Made by a program: the position numbers and the translations under genes. This document shows, piece by piece, positions 51,683 through 63,671 of a stretch of 64,000 bases of DNA (positions within the stretch are counted from its first letter, which is position 1; each line of letters opens with the position of its first letter). The notes beneath the pieces were generated by a model. The model saw nothing but the letters and a program-made list of their open reading frames with translations, was not told the origin of the DNA and did not search any database. Location: positions 434,001 through 498,000 of the forward strand of contig NZ_CP032482.1 of the NCBI RefSeq assembly GCF_003600645.1. Reading direction: 5' to 3'. Source of the DNA: Yersinia rochesterensis (GTDB lineage: Bacteria > Pseudomonadota > Gammaproteobacteria > Enterobacterales > Enterobacteriaceae).

Positions 51683-51718
51683 CGACTGCCGTGACAGCCG
51701 GTTTTTGACAGCAACAGT

Positions 51719-51744
51719 AAGGCCCGTTCACGCGGGCCTTTTCT
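51719..51744 (+). terminator. Intrinsic terminator after hflC
   Basis: AAGGCCCG-ttca-CGCGGGCCTT followed by TTCTATTTT. Ends the hflXKC run. Confidence 0.8.
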
Positions 51745-51781
51745 ATTTTAGGCCGCCTTTTCCATTTGATTGAGACAGAAA

Positions 51782-51982
51782 ATGAATTCAACCATCTTGT
51801 TAGCATTGGGTTTGGTTTTGGTGCTGGAAGGGCTTGGCCCGATGCTTTACCCCAAAACCTGGCGCAAAATGATTCAGGCAATGACTGAATTACCTGATGC
51901 CACTTTACGTCGTTTTGGCGGAGGATTAGTGGTTGCAGGCGTCGTTATCTACTACATGTTGCGTAGCCGCATGGGTGGCTAA
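51782..51982 (+). CDS. yjeT: DUF2065 inner membrane protein YjeT
   Basis: 66 residues from the ATG at 51782 (MNSTILLALGLVLVLEGLGPMLYP), which matches the family start; a start four codons earlier is possible. Two membrane helices and the conserved LRRFGGGLVVAGVVIYYMLR. Function unknown. Same place, between hflC and purA, as in E. coli. Confidence 0.92.
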   Translation: MNSTILLALGLVLVLEGLGPMLYPKTWRKMIQAMTELPDATLRRFGGGLVVAGVVIYYMLRSRMGG

Positions 51983-52048
51983 ATGTAAGCACAAAAATTG
52001 TGCAGTTATGTGTTAAAAATTACTGAAAGCAGCCGAATGAGATGTTAG

Positions 52049-53380
<1,332 letters not shown>

Positions 53381-53715
53381 TTAGTTAGCTGATAGCTAAA
53401 TAATCAGAATTCAGATTCCAATAAACCGGGCTTACGTCCGGTTTATTGTTTATACCTTTCTTACTTGATGTTGCCGTGTTGTTAGTTGCAAAGCTAAGAT
53501 TTTTGGGTATGACTGTGTGCAGAAGTGACCTCGGATAAGCCGTTTTACATCAAAAGACTCGCCCTCCATCTAAAAGATTAGCCGCAAGCTTTATGGCTGG
53601 TTTATCATTCAAACTATAAGTTTCTAAATAGCACTTAGAATCGCACTTATAATCTATCCAAAACGTGTCATCTTAGATGGGTTTAAGCCGAGTAAACTGA
53701 TACTCAGGGGTATAC
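53381..53715. other. purA-nsrR intergenic region
   Basis: 335 bp without a gene. It begins with the purA terminator. The segment 53450-53513 has TATACC and GGGTAT ends and may be a decayed, internally deleted ERIC element. The nsrR promoter must lie in the last 150 bp. Confidence 0.5.
53420..53446 (+). terminator. Intrinsic terminator of purA
   Basis: AATAAACCGG and CCGGTTTATT pair around an 8-base loop, followed by GTTTAT. Confidence 0.75.
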
Positions 53716-54141
53716 GTGCAGTTAACAAGTTTTACCGATTATGGTTTGCGGGCGCTGACTTATATGGCCTCGCTACCTGAAGGCCAAATGACCAGCATTT
53801 CTCAGGTAACTGAGGTCTATGGCGTGTCTCGCAATCATATGGTTAAAATAATCAATCAGTTGAGCCGTGTCGGGTTGGTCACTGCCGTGCGGGGGAAAAA
53901 CGGCGGCATACGGTTAGGTAAACCGGCTGACCAGATTCGAATTGGTGATGTTGTTCGCCAGTTAGAACCTCTTTCTCTGGTGAATTGCAGTAGTGATTTT
54001 TGTCATATAACCCCCGCTTGCCGCCTGAAACAAGTGCTTAATCAGGCAGTACAAAGTTTCCTTAACGAGTTGGATAACTATACTTTAGCCGATATGGTTC
54101 AAGATAATGCCCCGCTCTATAAGCTATTACTTGTTGAGTAG
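53716..54141 (+). CDS. nsrR: Nitric-oxide-sensing repressor NsrR
   Basis: 141 residues, the E. coli length, beginning with GTG (AGGGG upstream). Rrf2 family: winged helix over about 1-60 ([18 protein letters not shown]) and cluster ligands Cys91, Cys96, Cys102 in [17 protein letters not shown] destroys the Fe-S cluster and relieves repression of hmp and other genes. Upstream of rnr, as in E. coli. Confidence 0.97.
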   Translation: MQLTSFTDYGLRALTYMASLPEGQMTSISQVTEVYGVSRNHMVKIINQLSRVGLVTAVRGKNGGIRLGKPADQIRIGDVVRQLEPLSLVNCSSDFCHITPACRLKQVLNQAVQSFLNELDNYTLADMVQDNAPLYKLLLVE

Positions 54142-54165
54142 CTTTTTGTTTAATAAAAAGATACA

Positions 54166-54226
54166 TATACCCAAAGAACGTGGAGTTGCAGCTAAAGCCC
54201 CTGCGGCTTCAAGTAAGACGGGGATA
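54166..54226. repeat. Internally deleted ERIC element between nsrR and rnr
   Basis: 61 bp starting TATACCCAAAGAACGTGG and ending CTTCAAGTAAGACGGGGATA: both ends of an ERIC element are present and the central core with CACTTACTGTAAG is gone. It lies 31 bp upstream of rnr. Confidence 0.75.
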
Positions 54227-54257
54227 GCAACCTGCTGCTGACAACGGAGGAACCGCA

Positions 54258-56804
54258 ATGTCACAAGATCCATTCTTGGAACGAGAAGCAGAGAAATATG
54301 AGTCACCGATCCCTAGCCGGGAATTCATTTTGGCTCATCTCGCCAAGCGCGAAACACCCGCCAGCCGTGAAGAGCTGGCCAATGAACTTAATTTATCTGG
54401 TGAAGAACAGCTAGAGGCGCTGCGTCGCCGCCTGCGCGCAATGGAGCGTGATGGGCAATTGGTCTTCACCCGCCGTCAGTGCTATGCCTTACCTGAGCGT
54501 CTGGACTTATTGCGCGGGACAGTTATTGGCCACCGTGATGGTTTCGGCTTTTTGCGTGTTGAAGGCAGTAAAGACGATCTGTATCTCTCCGCAGAACAGA
54601 TGAAAACCGCGATTCATGGTGATGTGGTCTTGGCCCAGCCGGTTGGCGCTGACCGCAAAGGCCGCCGTGAAGCACGTATCGTGCGCGTATTAGTCCCGAA
54701 AACCAGCCAGATTGTCGGCCGTTACTTTACTGATGCCGGTACCGGTTTTGTGGTGCCGGATGATGGCCGCTTGAGTTTTGATATCCTGATTCCACCTGAT
54801 GCTATCTGCGGTGCGCGGATGGGCTATATGGTCGTGGTCGAGTTAACTCAGCGCCCGACTCGCCGTTCTAAAGCGGTGGGTAAGATTGTTGAAGTGCTCG
54901 GCGAGAATATGGGTACCAGCATGGCGGTAGATATCGCGCTGCGCACCCATGAAATCCCGCATACCTGGCCGCCACAAGTTGAAAAGCAAGTTGCGGATCT
55001 GAAAGAGCAAGTGCCGGAAGAAGCGAAAAAAGGGCGGGTGGATTTACGCAACCTACCTTTGGTCACTATTGATGGTGAAGATGCCCGTGACTTCGATGAT
55101 GCGGTGTATTGTGAGAAAAAACGCGGTGGTGGCTGGCGCTTGTGGGTGGCGATTGCTGATGTCAGCTATTATGTACGCCCGCGCACTGCGCTGGATGATG
55201 AAGCTCGCAGCCGTGGTAACTCGGTTTACTTCCCGTCACAAGTTGTTCCGATGCTACCGGAAGTGCTGTCCAACGGCCTTTGCTCCCTGAATCCACAGGT
55301 AGACCGCCTGTGCATGGTGTGTGAGATGACCATCTCCGCCCAGGGTAAGTTATCGTCGTATAAGTTCTACGAAGCAGTGATGAGCTCCCACGCGCGTCTG
55401 ACCTACACCAAAGTGTGGCGGATTATTGATGGTGAAGAGTCGCTGCGTGAACAATATAAGCCGCTGGTGCCGCATTTGTTAGAGCTGCACACCATGTACA
55501 AAGCGCTGGATCAGGCCCGTGCTGAACGCGGCGGTATTGCCTTTGAAACCGAAGAAGCCAAGTTTATCTTCAATGCCGAACGGCGCATTGAGCGGATTGA
55601 ATCGACGGTGCGTAATGACGCGCATAAGTTGATTGAAGAGTGCATGATTCTGGCGAACATTGCTGCGGCACGTTTTGTGGAAAAACACAACGAGCCGGCG
55701 CTGTTCCGGGTGCATGACCGTCCAAGTGATGACCATATCTCCGCACTGCGTAGCGTGCTGGGTGAGCTGGGCCTGACTCTTGGTGGCGGTTTAAAACCAG
55801 AGCCAAAAGATTATGCGGTGCTGATGGATGAAGTGGCGGATCGTCCGGATCATGAAATGCTGCAAACCATGTTGCTGCGCTCGATGAAACAGGCGATTTA
55901 CGATCCGGAAAACCGGGGTCACTTTGGCTTGGCATTAGCGTCTTATGGGCATTTTACCTCGCCAATTCGCCGTTATCCTGATTTAGCCATGCATCGGGCT
56001 ATCAAATACCAGCTCGCTAAAGAGCACGGCAATGTGAAAGAGCGCTGGACACCCACCGGTGGCTGGCACAGTGAATATGACGAGATGCTGCAATTGGGCG
56101 AACATTGCTCAATGACTGAACGCCGCGCTGATGAAGCTACCCGTAATGTGGCGGATTGGCTGAAGTGTGATTTTATGCAGGATCAGGTCGGTAAAGTCTT
56201 CACCGGGATCATTGCCAGTGTCACCGGCTTTGGTTTCTTCGTGCGCCTCGATGACTTGTTTATTGATGGTCTGGTGCATGTTTCCAGCTTGGATAATGAT
56301 TACTATCGCTACGACAACATCGGCCAGCGCTTGATCGGCGAGTCTTCCGGTATGACCTATCGGCTGGGCGACACCGTAGAAATTCGCGTTGAAGCGGTAC
56401 ATATGGATGAGCGCAAAATTGACTTTGCACTGGTCTCCAGTACCCGTAAACCGCGCGGCGAAGGCAAAACGGCGCGTGATAAAGCCAAAAAAGCTGATGG
56501 TCAGCGCACTCTGCGCGATACCTCCACGGGGCGTGGTGGACGCGGCGCTTCATCTGGAGCACCGCGCCGTGATAGTGCACCGGCAGGAAGTGGGCAGAAA
56601 CGCCCTCGTCGTGCTAAAAAACCGGCAAACTTTGAGCCGGATAGTGCTTTCCGTCCGGTAGATGCTGCCGCTAAGTTAGATGAAAAAGCATTGGCCGAGA
56701 AAAAAGCCAAAGCGAAAGCGAAAAGAGCATCAGCTAAGACTAAGAAAATTGCCGCTGCCACTAAGGCCAAGCGCGCGAAGAAAAAAACCAGCAGCGACCA
56801 ATAA
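54258..56804 (+). CDS. rnr: Ribonuclease R
   Basis: 848 residues. N-terminal helix-turn-helix region ([15 protein letters not shown]), two cold-shock domains to about 230, the RNB catalytic domain with [13 protein letters not shown] near 275-287 and [19 protein letters not shown], an S1 domain near 645-725, and a Lys/Arg/Ala-rich tail of about 110 residues. Degrades structured RNA 3' to 5'. The GGAGGAACCGCAATG start is clear. The tail is low-complexity and probably varies between strains. Confidence 0.98.
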   Translation: MSQDPFLEREAEKYESPIPSREFILAHLAKRETPASREELANELNLSGEEQLEALRRRLRAMERDGQLVFTRRQCYALPERLDLLRGTVIGHRDGFGFLRVEGSKDDLYLSAEQMKTAIHGDVVLAQPVGADRKGRREARIVRVLVPKTSQIVGRYFTDAGTGFVVPDDGRLSFDILIPPDAICGARMGYMVVVELTQRPTRRSKAVGKIVEVLGENMGTSMAVDIALRTHEIPHTWPPQVEKQVADLKEQVPEEAKKGRVDLRNLPLVTIDGEDARDFDDAVYCEKKRGGGWRLWVAIADVSYYVRPRTALDDEARSRGNSVYFPSQVVPMLPEVLSNGLCSLNPQVDRLCMVCEMTISAQGKLSSYKFYEAVMSSHARLTYTKVWRIIDGEESLREQYKPLVPHLLELHTMYKALDQARAERGGIAFETEEAKFIFNAERRIERIESTVRNDAHKLIEECMILANIAAARFVEKHNEPALFRVHDRPSDDHISALRSVLGELGLTLGGGLKPEPKDYAVLMDEVADRPDHEMLQTMLLRSMKQAIYDPENRGHFGLALASYGHFTSPIRRYPDLAMHRAIKYQLAKEHGNVKERWTPTGGWHSEYDEMLQLGEHCSMTERRADEATRNVADWLKCDFMQDQVGKVFTGIIASVTGFGFFVRLDDLFIDGLVHVSSLDNDYYRYDNIGQRLIGESSGMTYRLGDTVEIRVEAVHMDERKIDFALVSSTRKPRGEGKTARDKAKKADGQRTLRDTSTGRGGRGASSGAPRRDSAPAGSGQKRPRRAKKPANFEPDSAFRPVDAAAKLDEKALAEKKAKAKAKRASAKTKKIAAATKAKRAKKKTSSDQ

Positions 56805-56819
56805 TGGCCTGCTGATTGT

Positions 56820-56839
56820 CGGGCGGCCCTGGTCGCCCG
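56820..56839 (+). terminator. Hairpin between rnr and rlmB
   Basis: CGGGCG-gccctggt-CGCCCG without a T tract; it may protect the rnr 3' end rather than terminate, as rlmB follows closely. Confidence 0.4.
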
Positions 56840-56875
56840 AATTCATTGATATTTAATCATTTATAAAAGAGCATC

Positions 56876-57616
56876 ATGAGCGAAATTATTTACGGCATTC
56901 ATTCCGTCAAAGCCTTGTTAGACAATGATCCACAACGCTTTTTGGAAGTTTTTATTCTGAAAGGTCGTGACGATCGTCGCCTACAGCCCTTGATTGCTGA
57001 ACTGGAAGCTGCCGGTTTAGTGATTCAGGTTGCCAGCCGTCAATGGCTGGATTCACAGGTTGAAGGCGGTGTCCATCAGGGGATTGTGGCGCGAGTCCGT
57101 GAAGGGCGTCAGTATCAGGAAAATGACTTGCCAGCATTACTGGAAAGTGTCGAAACGCCTTTCCTGTTGGTGCTGGATGGGGTCACTGATCCCCATAATC
57201 TGGGCGCGTGCTTGCGCAGTGCGGATGCGGCGGGTGTCCACGCGGTTATCGTGCCGCGGGATCGCTCAGCGCAGCTTAATGCTATTGCTAAGAAAGTCGC
57301 CAGTGGTGCTGCCGAAAACGTGCCATTAATTAAAGTGACAAATTTGGCGCGTACGCTGCGAGTGTTACAAGAGCACAATGTCTGGATTGTCGGGACGGCT
57401 GGCGAAGCTGACCACACGTTATATCAGAGCAAAATGACCGGCCCGATGGCGCTGGTGATGGGGGCCGAAGGTGAAGGTATGCGCCGCTTGACCCGCGAAC
57501 ACTGCGACGAGCTGATCAGCATCCCGATGGCGGGGAGTGTTTCCTCCCTCAATGTGTCGGTCGCTACCGGTGTGTGTTTGTTTGAAGCAGTGCGTCAGCG
57601 AACACTGAAAATCTAA
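56876..57616 (+). CDS. rlmB: 23S rRNA G2251 2'-O-methyltransferase RlmB
   Basis: 246 residues, SpoU family. N-terminal substrate-binding domain to about 75, then the knotted methyltransferase domain with [21 protein letters not shown] near 105, [10 protein letters not shown] near 198 and [17 protein letters not shown] near 220. Methylates G2251 in the P loop of 23S rRNA. Confidence 0.97.
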   Translation: MSEIIYGIHSVKALLDNDPQRFLEVFILKGRDDRRLQPLIAELEAAGLVIQVASRQWLDSQVEGGVHQGIVARVREGRQYQENDLPALLESVETPFLLVLDGVTDPHNLGACLRSADAAGVHAVIVPRDRSAQLNAIAKKVASGAAENVPLIKVTNLARTLRVLQEHNVWIVGTAGEADHTLYQSKMTGPMALVMGAEGEGMRRLTREHCDELISIPMAGSVSSLNVSVATGVCLFEAVRQRTLKI

Positions 57617-57640
57617 TATTCATTTCATCCCTGCATGTCA

Positions 57641-57672
57641 AAAAGGCCAACATTTTCGGATGTTGGCCTTTT
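57641..57672 (+). terminator. Intrinsic terminator of rlmB
   Basis: AAAAGGCCAACA (57641-57652) pairs with TGTTGGCCTTTT (57661-57672), followed by GTTTGT. Ends the nsrR-rnr-rlmB group. Confidence 0.9.
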
Positions 57673-57829
57673 GTTTGTCAGATAGGGGGATTTTTCACCA
57701 CTATCAGTGATATCGAGTAGATCAATATCTGTTTGTGATAAGTCCGCCAGCAAAAAGCCACGTCTGCACCATACTTAACCCTGATTTATGAATGACGGTT
57801 TCATAATGAATATCGGAATGGAGGAAAGT

Positions 57830-59464
57830 ATGGAGTGGCAGACTCACTTAGTTTTCAACCAACCAGAGCCATTATCGAACAGTAATTTATTTCTGTCTGA
57901 TATGGCCCTGCGGGAAGCTGTGTTGCGGGAACATGCTAGCTGGGATGGGGAAAATCTTTCTCGGATTGGACTGCAACTGGGTTCGCAGGGGTCACTTGAG
58001 CTAGGGCGGCTGGCAAATGCTAATCCGCCAGAATTATTGCGCTACGATGCCGCTGGGCAGCGCTTGGATCAGGTGCGATTTCATCCGGCTTGGTATGTGT
58101 TAATGCAAGAGTTGGTCAGCCACCGGGTGCATAATTTGCCGTGGCAAGAAGATGCCCGGAGAGGCTCTTTTGTTGCCCGTGCGGCGCGCTTTATCCTGCA
58201 TGCCCAGGTGGAGGCAGGGACGTTATGCCCGATAACCATGACATTTGGCGCGATCCCGCTGCTGCAACAAACACTTCCACCACTATTCCAAAATTGGCTA
58301 CCGCCACTGCTTTCAGACCGCTATGACTCTCATCAAACCGTCGGTAGCCAGAAGCGGGGTTTATTGATTGGCATGGGCATGACGGAAAAACAGGGCGGCT
58401 CTGATGTATTAAGTAACTCTACCAGAGCCGAGCCGCTGGAAGTGCGCGGCCATGGAGAAGCTTATCGACTGGTCGGGCACAAATGGTTTTTCTCGGTGCC
58501 ACAAAGTGATGCGCATCTGGTGCTGGCGCAAGCTGAGGGCGGTTTATCTTGCTTCTTCCTGCCGAAAATATTGCCGGACGGCACCGATAACGCCATCCGC
58601 TTAGAGCGCTTGAAAGAGAAACTCGGCAACCGCTCGAATGCCAGCAGCGAGGTCGAATTTGATCACGCCACCGCCTGGTTATTGGGGGAGGAGGGCGACG
58701 GCATTCGCCAAATTCTAAAAATGGGCGGATATACCCGTTTTGATTGCGCGCTCGGTAGCCATGGCCTGATGAGGCGCGCTTTTTCCGTCGCGTTATATCA
58801 TGCCTGGCAGCGGCAGGCTTTTGGTAAAGCACTGGTTGAGCAACCTTTGATGCGGCAAGTCTTAAGCCGCATGGCATTGCGTTTAGAGGGCCACACCGCG
58901 CTATTAATGCGCTTAGCCAGCGCATGGGAAAAAACCGGCGAAATTCATGAGCAGATATTCAGTCGATTACTGACACCGGCGGCAAAATACCGCGTCTGTG
59001 GGCTGGGCAGTGGGTTTGTTGCGGAGGCGATGGAGGTGCTCGGCGGGATTGGCTATTGCGAACAAAGTGAGTTGCCGCGGATTTATCGGGAAATGCCGGT
59101 CAATAGTATTTGGGAAGGCTCCGGCAATATTATGTGTCTTGATGTGCTGCGCACATTCCGCAAACTCCCCTCTGCGATAGACATGCTTCAGCAAGAGTTT
59201 TATCCCGTACGAGGGCAAAACCGGCTATTTGACCGCGCATGGCGGCAATTGCAGCAGCGGCTGAAAAATCCTAAGGAAGAACAAGGGCGGGCAATAACCC
59301 AGCAACTGTTTGATTTATGCTGTGCATCGCAATTACTGCGGTTTACCTCACCGCCGTTAGCCGATGCCTGGTGCCATATGACGCTCGATCATCGGGATCA
59401 ATATATGTTGCCGGAAGCTGTTTGCGCGCGGTTGTTGAGCCGCGCCACCGGGATTGCGGGCTGA
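57830..59464 (+). CDS. aidB: Acyl-CoA dehydrogenase-like alkylation response protein AidB
   Basis: 544 residues from the ATG at 57830, with GGAGG 5 bases upstream and MEWQTHLVFNQPEPL matching E. coli MHWQTHTVFNQP; starts 14 and 8 codons earlier are less likely. Acyl-CoA dehydrogenase fold with FAD: GMGMTEKQGGSDV near 198, HKWFFSVP, KEKLGNRSNASSEVEF, EVLGGIGYCEQSELPRIYRE. Induced by methylating agents in E. coli and binds DNA; its natural substrate is not settled. Confidence 0.96.
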   Translation: MEWQTHLVFNQPEPLSNSNLFLSDMALREAVLREHASWDGENLSRIGLQLGSQGSLELGRLANANPPELLRYDAAGQRLDQVRFHPAWYVLMQELVSHRVHNLPWQEDARRGSFVARAARFILHAQVEAGTLCPITMTFGAIPLLQQTLPPLFQNWLPPLLSDRYDSHQTVGSQKRGLLIGMGMTEKQGGSDVLSNSTRAEPLEVRGHGEAYRLVGHKWFFSVPQSDAHLVLAQAEGGLSCFFLPKILPDGTDNAIRLERLKEKLGNRSNASSEVEFDHATAWLLGEEGDGIRQILKMGGYTRFDCALGSHGLMRRAFSVALYHAWQRQAFGKALVEQPLMRQVLSRMALRLEGHTALLMRLASAWEKTGEIHEQIFSRLLTPAAKYRVCGLGSGFVAEAMEVLGGIGYCEQSELPRIYREMPVNSIWEGSGNIMCLDVLRTFRKLPSAIDMLQQEFYPVRGQNRLFDRAWRQLQQRLKNPKEEQGRAITQQLFDLCCASQLLRFTSPPLADAWCHMTLDHRDQYMLPEAVCARLLSRATGIAG

Positions 59465-59476
59465 CAATTCAATAAT

Positions 59477-59785
59477 TTACTTATACAACAGTGCGTTGGC
59501 ATACCAAATGCCCGGATAAATACTGTCAGACATCATGATAATCAAATAGTAGGGCGCGCCACTGGCATTTGCCCTGCGTTTAATTTCAGCTTCGATATCC
59601 ATTGGGCTGCCAAATACTTGAGCTGAGACGGTGCCCACTTTTTGTAAATTAAGGCTCTGTGCGCGGGTAATTTCCTGAGCATAGGGCTGAGCCACAGGCG
59701 GCGGGGCCGGGGTGACGTGAAAAGCACTGCAAGCTGAAAGTCCCAGAGTGATCAGTAGGAACACCATTGCGCGTTTTATCTTCAT
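59477..59785 (-). CDS. bsmA: BsmA-type DUF1471 lipoprotein
   Basis: 102 residues from the ATG at 59785 with AGAGG upstream. Signal peptide and lipobox LSAC (MKIKRAMVFLLITLGLSACSA), a short proline-rich linker, then a DUF1471 domain: LQKVGTVSAQVFGSPMDIEAEIKRRA and GAPYYLIIMM...WYANALLYK. Matches E. coli BsmA (YjfO), linked to biofilm peroxide resistance. Convergent with aidB, 12 bp between stops. The yjfN gene found before it in E. coli is absent. Confidence 0.85.
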   Translation of the reverse strand: MKIKRAMVFLLITLGLSACSAFHVTPAPPPVAQPYAQEITRAQSLNLQKVGTVSAQVFGSPMDIEAEIKRRANASGAPYYLIIMMSDSIYPGIWYANALLYK

Positions 59786-59894
59786 TTTTACCTCTTTGTC
59801 AGCAGGGCCGTCACCGCCCTGCCCATTATTTCTCAAGTGTAACGCTCAAGCGCCAAGATGAGGGAATATCTTGGAAGAAATTAGTTTAAGACTT

Positions 59895-59921
59895 TATACC
59901 CGCCATACTTCAAACTGCATT
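59895..59921. repeat. ERIC end fragment
   Basis: TATACCCGCCATACTTCAAA is the outer end of an ERIC element; nothing of the core follows. A solitary fragment between bsmA and yjfP. Confidence 0.6.
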
Positions 59922-59988
59922 AAGTTTTTAAGTCTATAAATCAGTTTTTCGTATTGATGCTGTGCTTGATAAATAAAGGATTCTCGCC

Positions 59989-60738
59989 ATGATTGAGATG
60001 TCGCTGGAAAACATTAATGGGATTGAGGTCATCCATGCGGCCCCTGCGGGTAAGCGCCAGCAGCCGCTACCGACCATTTTCTTTTATCACGGTTACACCT
60101 CGTCAAAAGAGGTTTATTCCTATTTTGCTTATGCTTTCGCACAAGCAGGTTTTCGCACTATCGTGCCGGATGCGGACATGCATGGCGCGCGTTTTGAGGG
60201 TAATGAAACTCGGCGACTTTCTCATTTTTGGGAGATCCTGAAATCGAATATTGATGAGTTGCCCGCGATTAAACAACATTATCAACAGGCGGGATTGATT
60301 GAGGGAGAGCGGATTGGTGTTGCGGGGGCATCAATGGGCGGGATGACGACGTTGGGCGCGTTTGCCCGCTATCCGTGGGTCAGTGTCGCCGCCGATTTTA
60401 TGGGGTCGGGTTATTTTACCTCGCTGGCGCACACGCTGTTTCCTCCCTTGGAGGACGGACGCGAGGTCAGCGCGGCAGAGTTTGAGCGCCGTCTGGCACC
60501 TTTGACAGATTATGACCTTACCCATCAGTTAGAAAAAATTGCTGATCGGCCATTATTGGTTTGGCATGGTGAAGCGGATGAGGTGGTACCGGCGGCAGAG
60601 AGTGCGCGGTTGGTTCAAGCTCTGCAAATCAGTGGGCGCGATAAGCACCTAACCTATCTCACCGAAGCAGGGATTGGGCATAAAATCACCCCAACCGCCT
60701 TGGCTGCGGGGACGCTTTTCTTTAGTAAATATCTATAA
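59989..60738 (+). CDS. yjfP: Alpha/beta-hydrolase esterase YjfP
   Basis: 249 residues, same length as E. coli YjfP. Nucleophile elbow GASMGG near 111-116, oxyanion motif HGYTSSKEVYSY near 34, DADMHGAR, Asp in HGEADEVVP near 196 and His in GIGHKI near 230, completing a Ser-Asp-His triad. Carboxylesterase in vitro; in vivo substrate unknown. Cytosolic, no signal peptide. Confidence 0.93.
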   Translation: MIEMSLENINGIEVIHAAPAGKRQQPLPTIFFYHGYTSSKEVYSYFAYAFAQAGFRTIVPDADMHGARFEGNETRRLSHFWEILKSNIDELPAIKQHYQQAGLIEGERIGVAGASMGGMTTLGAFARYPWVSVAADFMGSGYFTSLAHTLFPPLEDGREVSAAEFERRLAPLTDYDLTHQLEKIADRPLLVWHGEADEVVPAAESARLVQALQISGRDKHLTYLTEAGIGHKITPTALAAGTLFFSKYL

Positions 60739-60760
60739 AAAACCCCCGACAAGCGGGGGG
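60737..60760 (-). terminator. Intrinsic terminator of yjfY
   Basis: On the minus strand CCCCCG..TTGT..CGGGGG is followed by six Ts, directly abutting the yjfP stop. Oriented for the small gene yjfY, about 80 bp upstream on that strand. Confidence 0.7.
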
Positions 60761-60836
60761 AATGGGTCTGCGGGCAATCTTTTTCTTTCTCTGTATTTCT
60801 GGGTGTTTCTCTGGTGTTGTATTTATCTATTGAATC

Positions 60837-61112
60837 TTAGCGATAGAGAACGGCATTAACGTGTATGGAACTGTTATCGCCAGGTTCATGCATAGCAATT
60901 ATCTGATAAGAACTGGCTCCGCGTTCATCGGCTAATTGACTGATTTGCGCCGTGGCGTCATCAGGAGAAACCACATTGTGGCCCAGTGACAATGCGCCGA
61001 TACTGACGCGCTGTTGCTGCATAGCTTGTTGGGCGGTTATTTCTGTGGCAGCGAAAGTGCTGGTCGATAAGACCAAGCCGAGTAGGGTTGCGATGGTGAG
61101 TGTATGTTTCAT
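60837..61112 (-). CDS. yjfY: DUF1471 periplasmic protein YjfY
   Basis: 91 residues from the ATG at 61112 (GGAG upstream). Cleavable signal peptide MKHTLTIATLLGLVLSTSTFAA, then the DUF1471 core: QRVSIGALSLGHNVVSPDDATAQISQLADERGASSYQIIAM and a C-terminal NAVLYR. Position directly before rpsF matches E. coli yjfY; yjfN and bhsA are close relatives. Likely an envelope stress protein; exact role unknown. Confidence 0.85.
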   Translation of the reverse strand: MKHTLTIATLLGLVLSTSTFAATEITAQQAMQQQRVSIGALSLGHNVVSPDDATAQISQLADERGASSYQIIAMHEPGDNSSIHVNAVLYR

Positions 61113-61461
61113 CGGTGACTCCAATATCTTATTTATATACTTTGAATAACTTTCAGTTAGCTGCGCCGCTTGTTTTGCGGTGGATGTAATTAATTTTAGT
61201 CTCTTTTGTTAATTTAAAAATACGTGATAATTGATTCACTTTGTCAAAAAAAATGAATAATATTCATGCGGAGCTAATGATTTCATTGAAAGATTTAGCG
61301 GACTAATGGATTAACATCCATAGGTTCTGTCATGAACAAAAAGTGCGGTTTTAGCAGAGTAATGGTTAGAACAAGAATAAATCCCCGGCAATCCTTGAGT
61401 TTCAATCCGCCCGCAAGTATAGTTACGCGTCATTTTTCAGCCGCACACAAACACGTTCCTT
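61113..61461. other. yjfY-rpsF divergent intergenic region
   Basis: A/T-rich, no credible gene. Holds the yjfY and rpsF promoters; none could be fixed confidently. The rpsF leader element follows. Confidence 0.5.
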
Positions 61462-61496
61462 GCCTCCATGGGCCGCGGTTGACCCTATCAGGAGGC
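61462..61496 (+). promoter_or_regulatory. S6:S18-binding leader of the rpsF operon
   Basis: GCCTCC (61462-61467) and GGAGGC (61491-61496) close a stem around GGGCCGCGGTTGACCC, which contains the CCG bulge element bound by the S6:S18 dimer. This is the known feedback leader of rpsF operons. It ends 27 bp before the rpsF ATG. Confidence 0.8.
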
Positions 61497-61523
61497 TGAA
61501 TAATCCGTAAGGAGCAATAATCG

Positions 61524-61916
61524 ATGCGTCATTACGAAATCGTTTTTATGGTCCATCCTGACCAAAGCGAACAGGTTCCGGGCATGATCGAGCGCTATAG
61601 TGCAACAATCACTAATGCTGCTGGTACGATCCACCGTCTGGAAGACTGGGGCCGCCGTCAGCTGGCTTACCCGATCAATAAACTGCACAAAGCTCACTAC
61701 GTTCTGCTGAACGTTGAAGCCCCGCAGGAAGCGATCGATGAGCTGGAAACAAACTTCCGCTTCAACGACGCCGTTATCCGTAGCATGGTTATGCGCGTTA
61801 AACACGCGGTAACTGAAGCATCACCAATGGTTAAAGCGAAAGACGAACGCCGTGAGCGTCACGACTTCGCGTCAGAAGCCAATGATGATTCTGAAGCTGG
61901 GGATTCTGAAGAGTAA
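61524..61916 (+). CDS. rpsF: 30S ribosomal protein S6
   Basis: 130 residues starting [20 protein letters not shown], ferredoxin-like fold, with the acidic tail ending in SEAGDSEE, the kind of end extended with glutamates by RimK. AAGGAG upstream. Confidence 0.99.
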
Positions 61917-61921
61917 TTGCC

Positions 61922-62474
<553 letters not shown>

Positions 62475-62501
62475 TCGGCCACTGTCCATTAACGACTTTG
62501 A

Positions 62502-62966
<465 letters not shown>

Positions 62967-62988
62967 GTTACGCTGCTGTTAACCTGCT

Positions 62989-63015
62989 AAAACGCCAGCC
63001 TTGTGCTGGCGTTTT
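62989..63015 (+). terminator. Intrinsic terminator of the rpsF operon
   Basis: AAAACGCCAGC-cttgt-GCTGGCGTTTT, a perfect 11-bp stem. Confidence 0.9.
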
Positions 63016-63077
63016 GCTTTCTGGCGGTGCTTTGTTTTCTGACAGTGTCTGGCTTTCTGGTAAAAAGTAAATGGCCG

Positions 63078-63530
63078 TTAGGATGCTGATTCCGATGGCA
63101 AAATATCAAACTGACACTCCTCAGCCGCCACTTTTGAACAGTGGTAAATTTCAAGAAAAGCCGTCTGCTGATATTGCCAATGAGGCTTGCCACTGATGGA
63201 GACCGGCCAGGTTTTATTCCCGTAATACATATCTAACTGCCAACCCTCGGCCTGCAAGTTATAAATACACTTTTGAAATATCCCCTGATGGACGCTGTTT
63301 CCCTCCTCATTTTCACTATTGAGAATTAAAAGTGCCTCACTGAAATCTTTAATCGCGGTTTTGTTTTGCGGTATAGACCCTTGCAAGGAGCCTGTCCATT
63401 GCTCGTCACCGTCGGCTTCGGCGGAATAAAATAACCCTATTTGTTGGATAGTATTAATCGCCGGACAGTGCTGAGCCACTGCGCTAAATGGGGCGTAAAG
63501 TAGCCATAAAACAGGCAATTTATATTTCAT
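63078..63530 (-). CDS. Secreted DUF3757-type protein
   Basis: 150 residues from the ATG at 63530 (GGGAG upstream). Signal peptide MKYKLPVLWLLYAPFSAVAQ, then a small domain with cysteines at HCPAIN, KCIYNLQAEGWQLDMYY, YHCSK and ECQFDI, suggesting two disulfides. The WTGSLQGSIPQN..I..FSEALLI pattern is that of DUF3757 proteins known in Yersinia and relatives; I place it there from memory with moderate confidence. Function unknown. It replaces the yjfZ/ytfA position of E. coli. Confidence 0.7.
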   Translation of the reverse strand: MKYKLPVLWLLYAPFSAVAQHCPAINTIQQIGLFYSAEADGDEQWTGSLQGSIPQNKTAIKDFSEALLILNSENEEGNSVHQGIFQKCIYNLQAEGWQLDMYYGNKTWPVSISGKPHWQYQQTAFLEIYHCSKVAAEECQFDILPSESAS

Positions 63531-63671
63531 AATCACTCCCTTGTGAGTATGGGTATTCGCTGGTGTTATGAATGGTGTGGACCATCCATAAACAACCTAC
63601 TGCGGGAGCGGCGGGATAACATTATCAAAGAAAATAAGGCGGTAAACAGAAGTGGTTCTGGGCGGCTGGGG

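Noticed and set aside
53450..53513. Another ERIC element after purA
   Set aside because: Only the TATACC and GGGTAT ends match; the interior is too divergent to annotate as a separate repeat.
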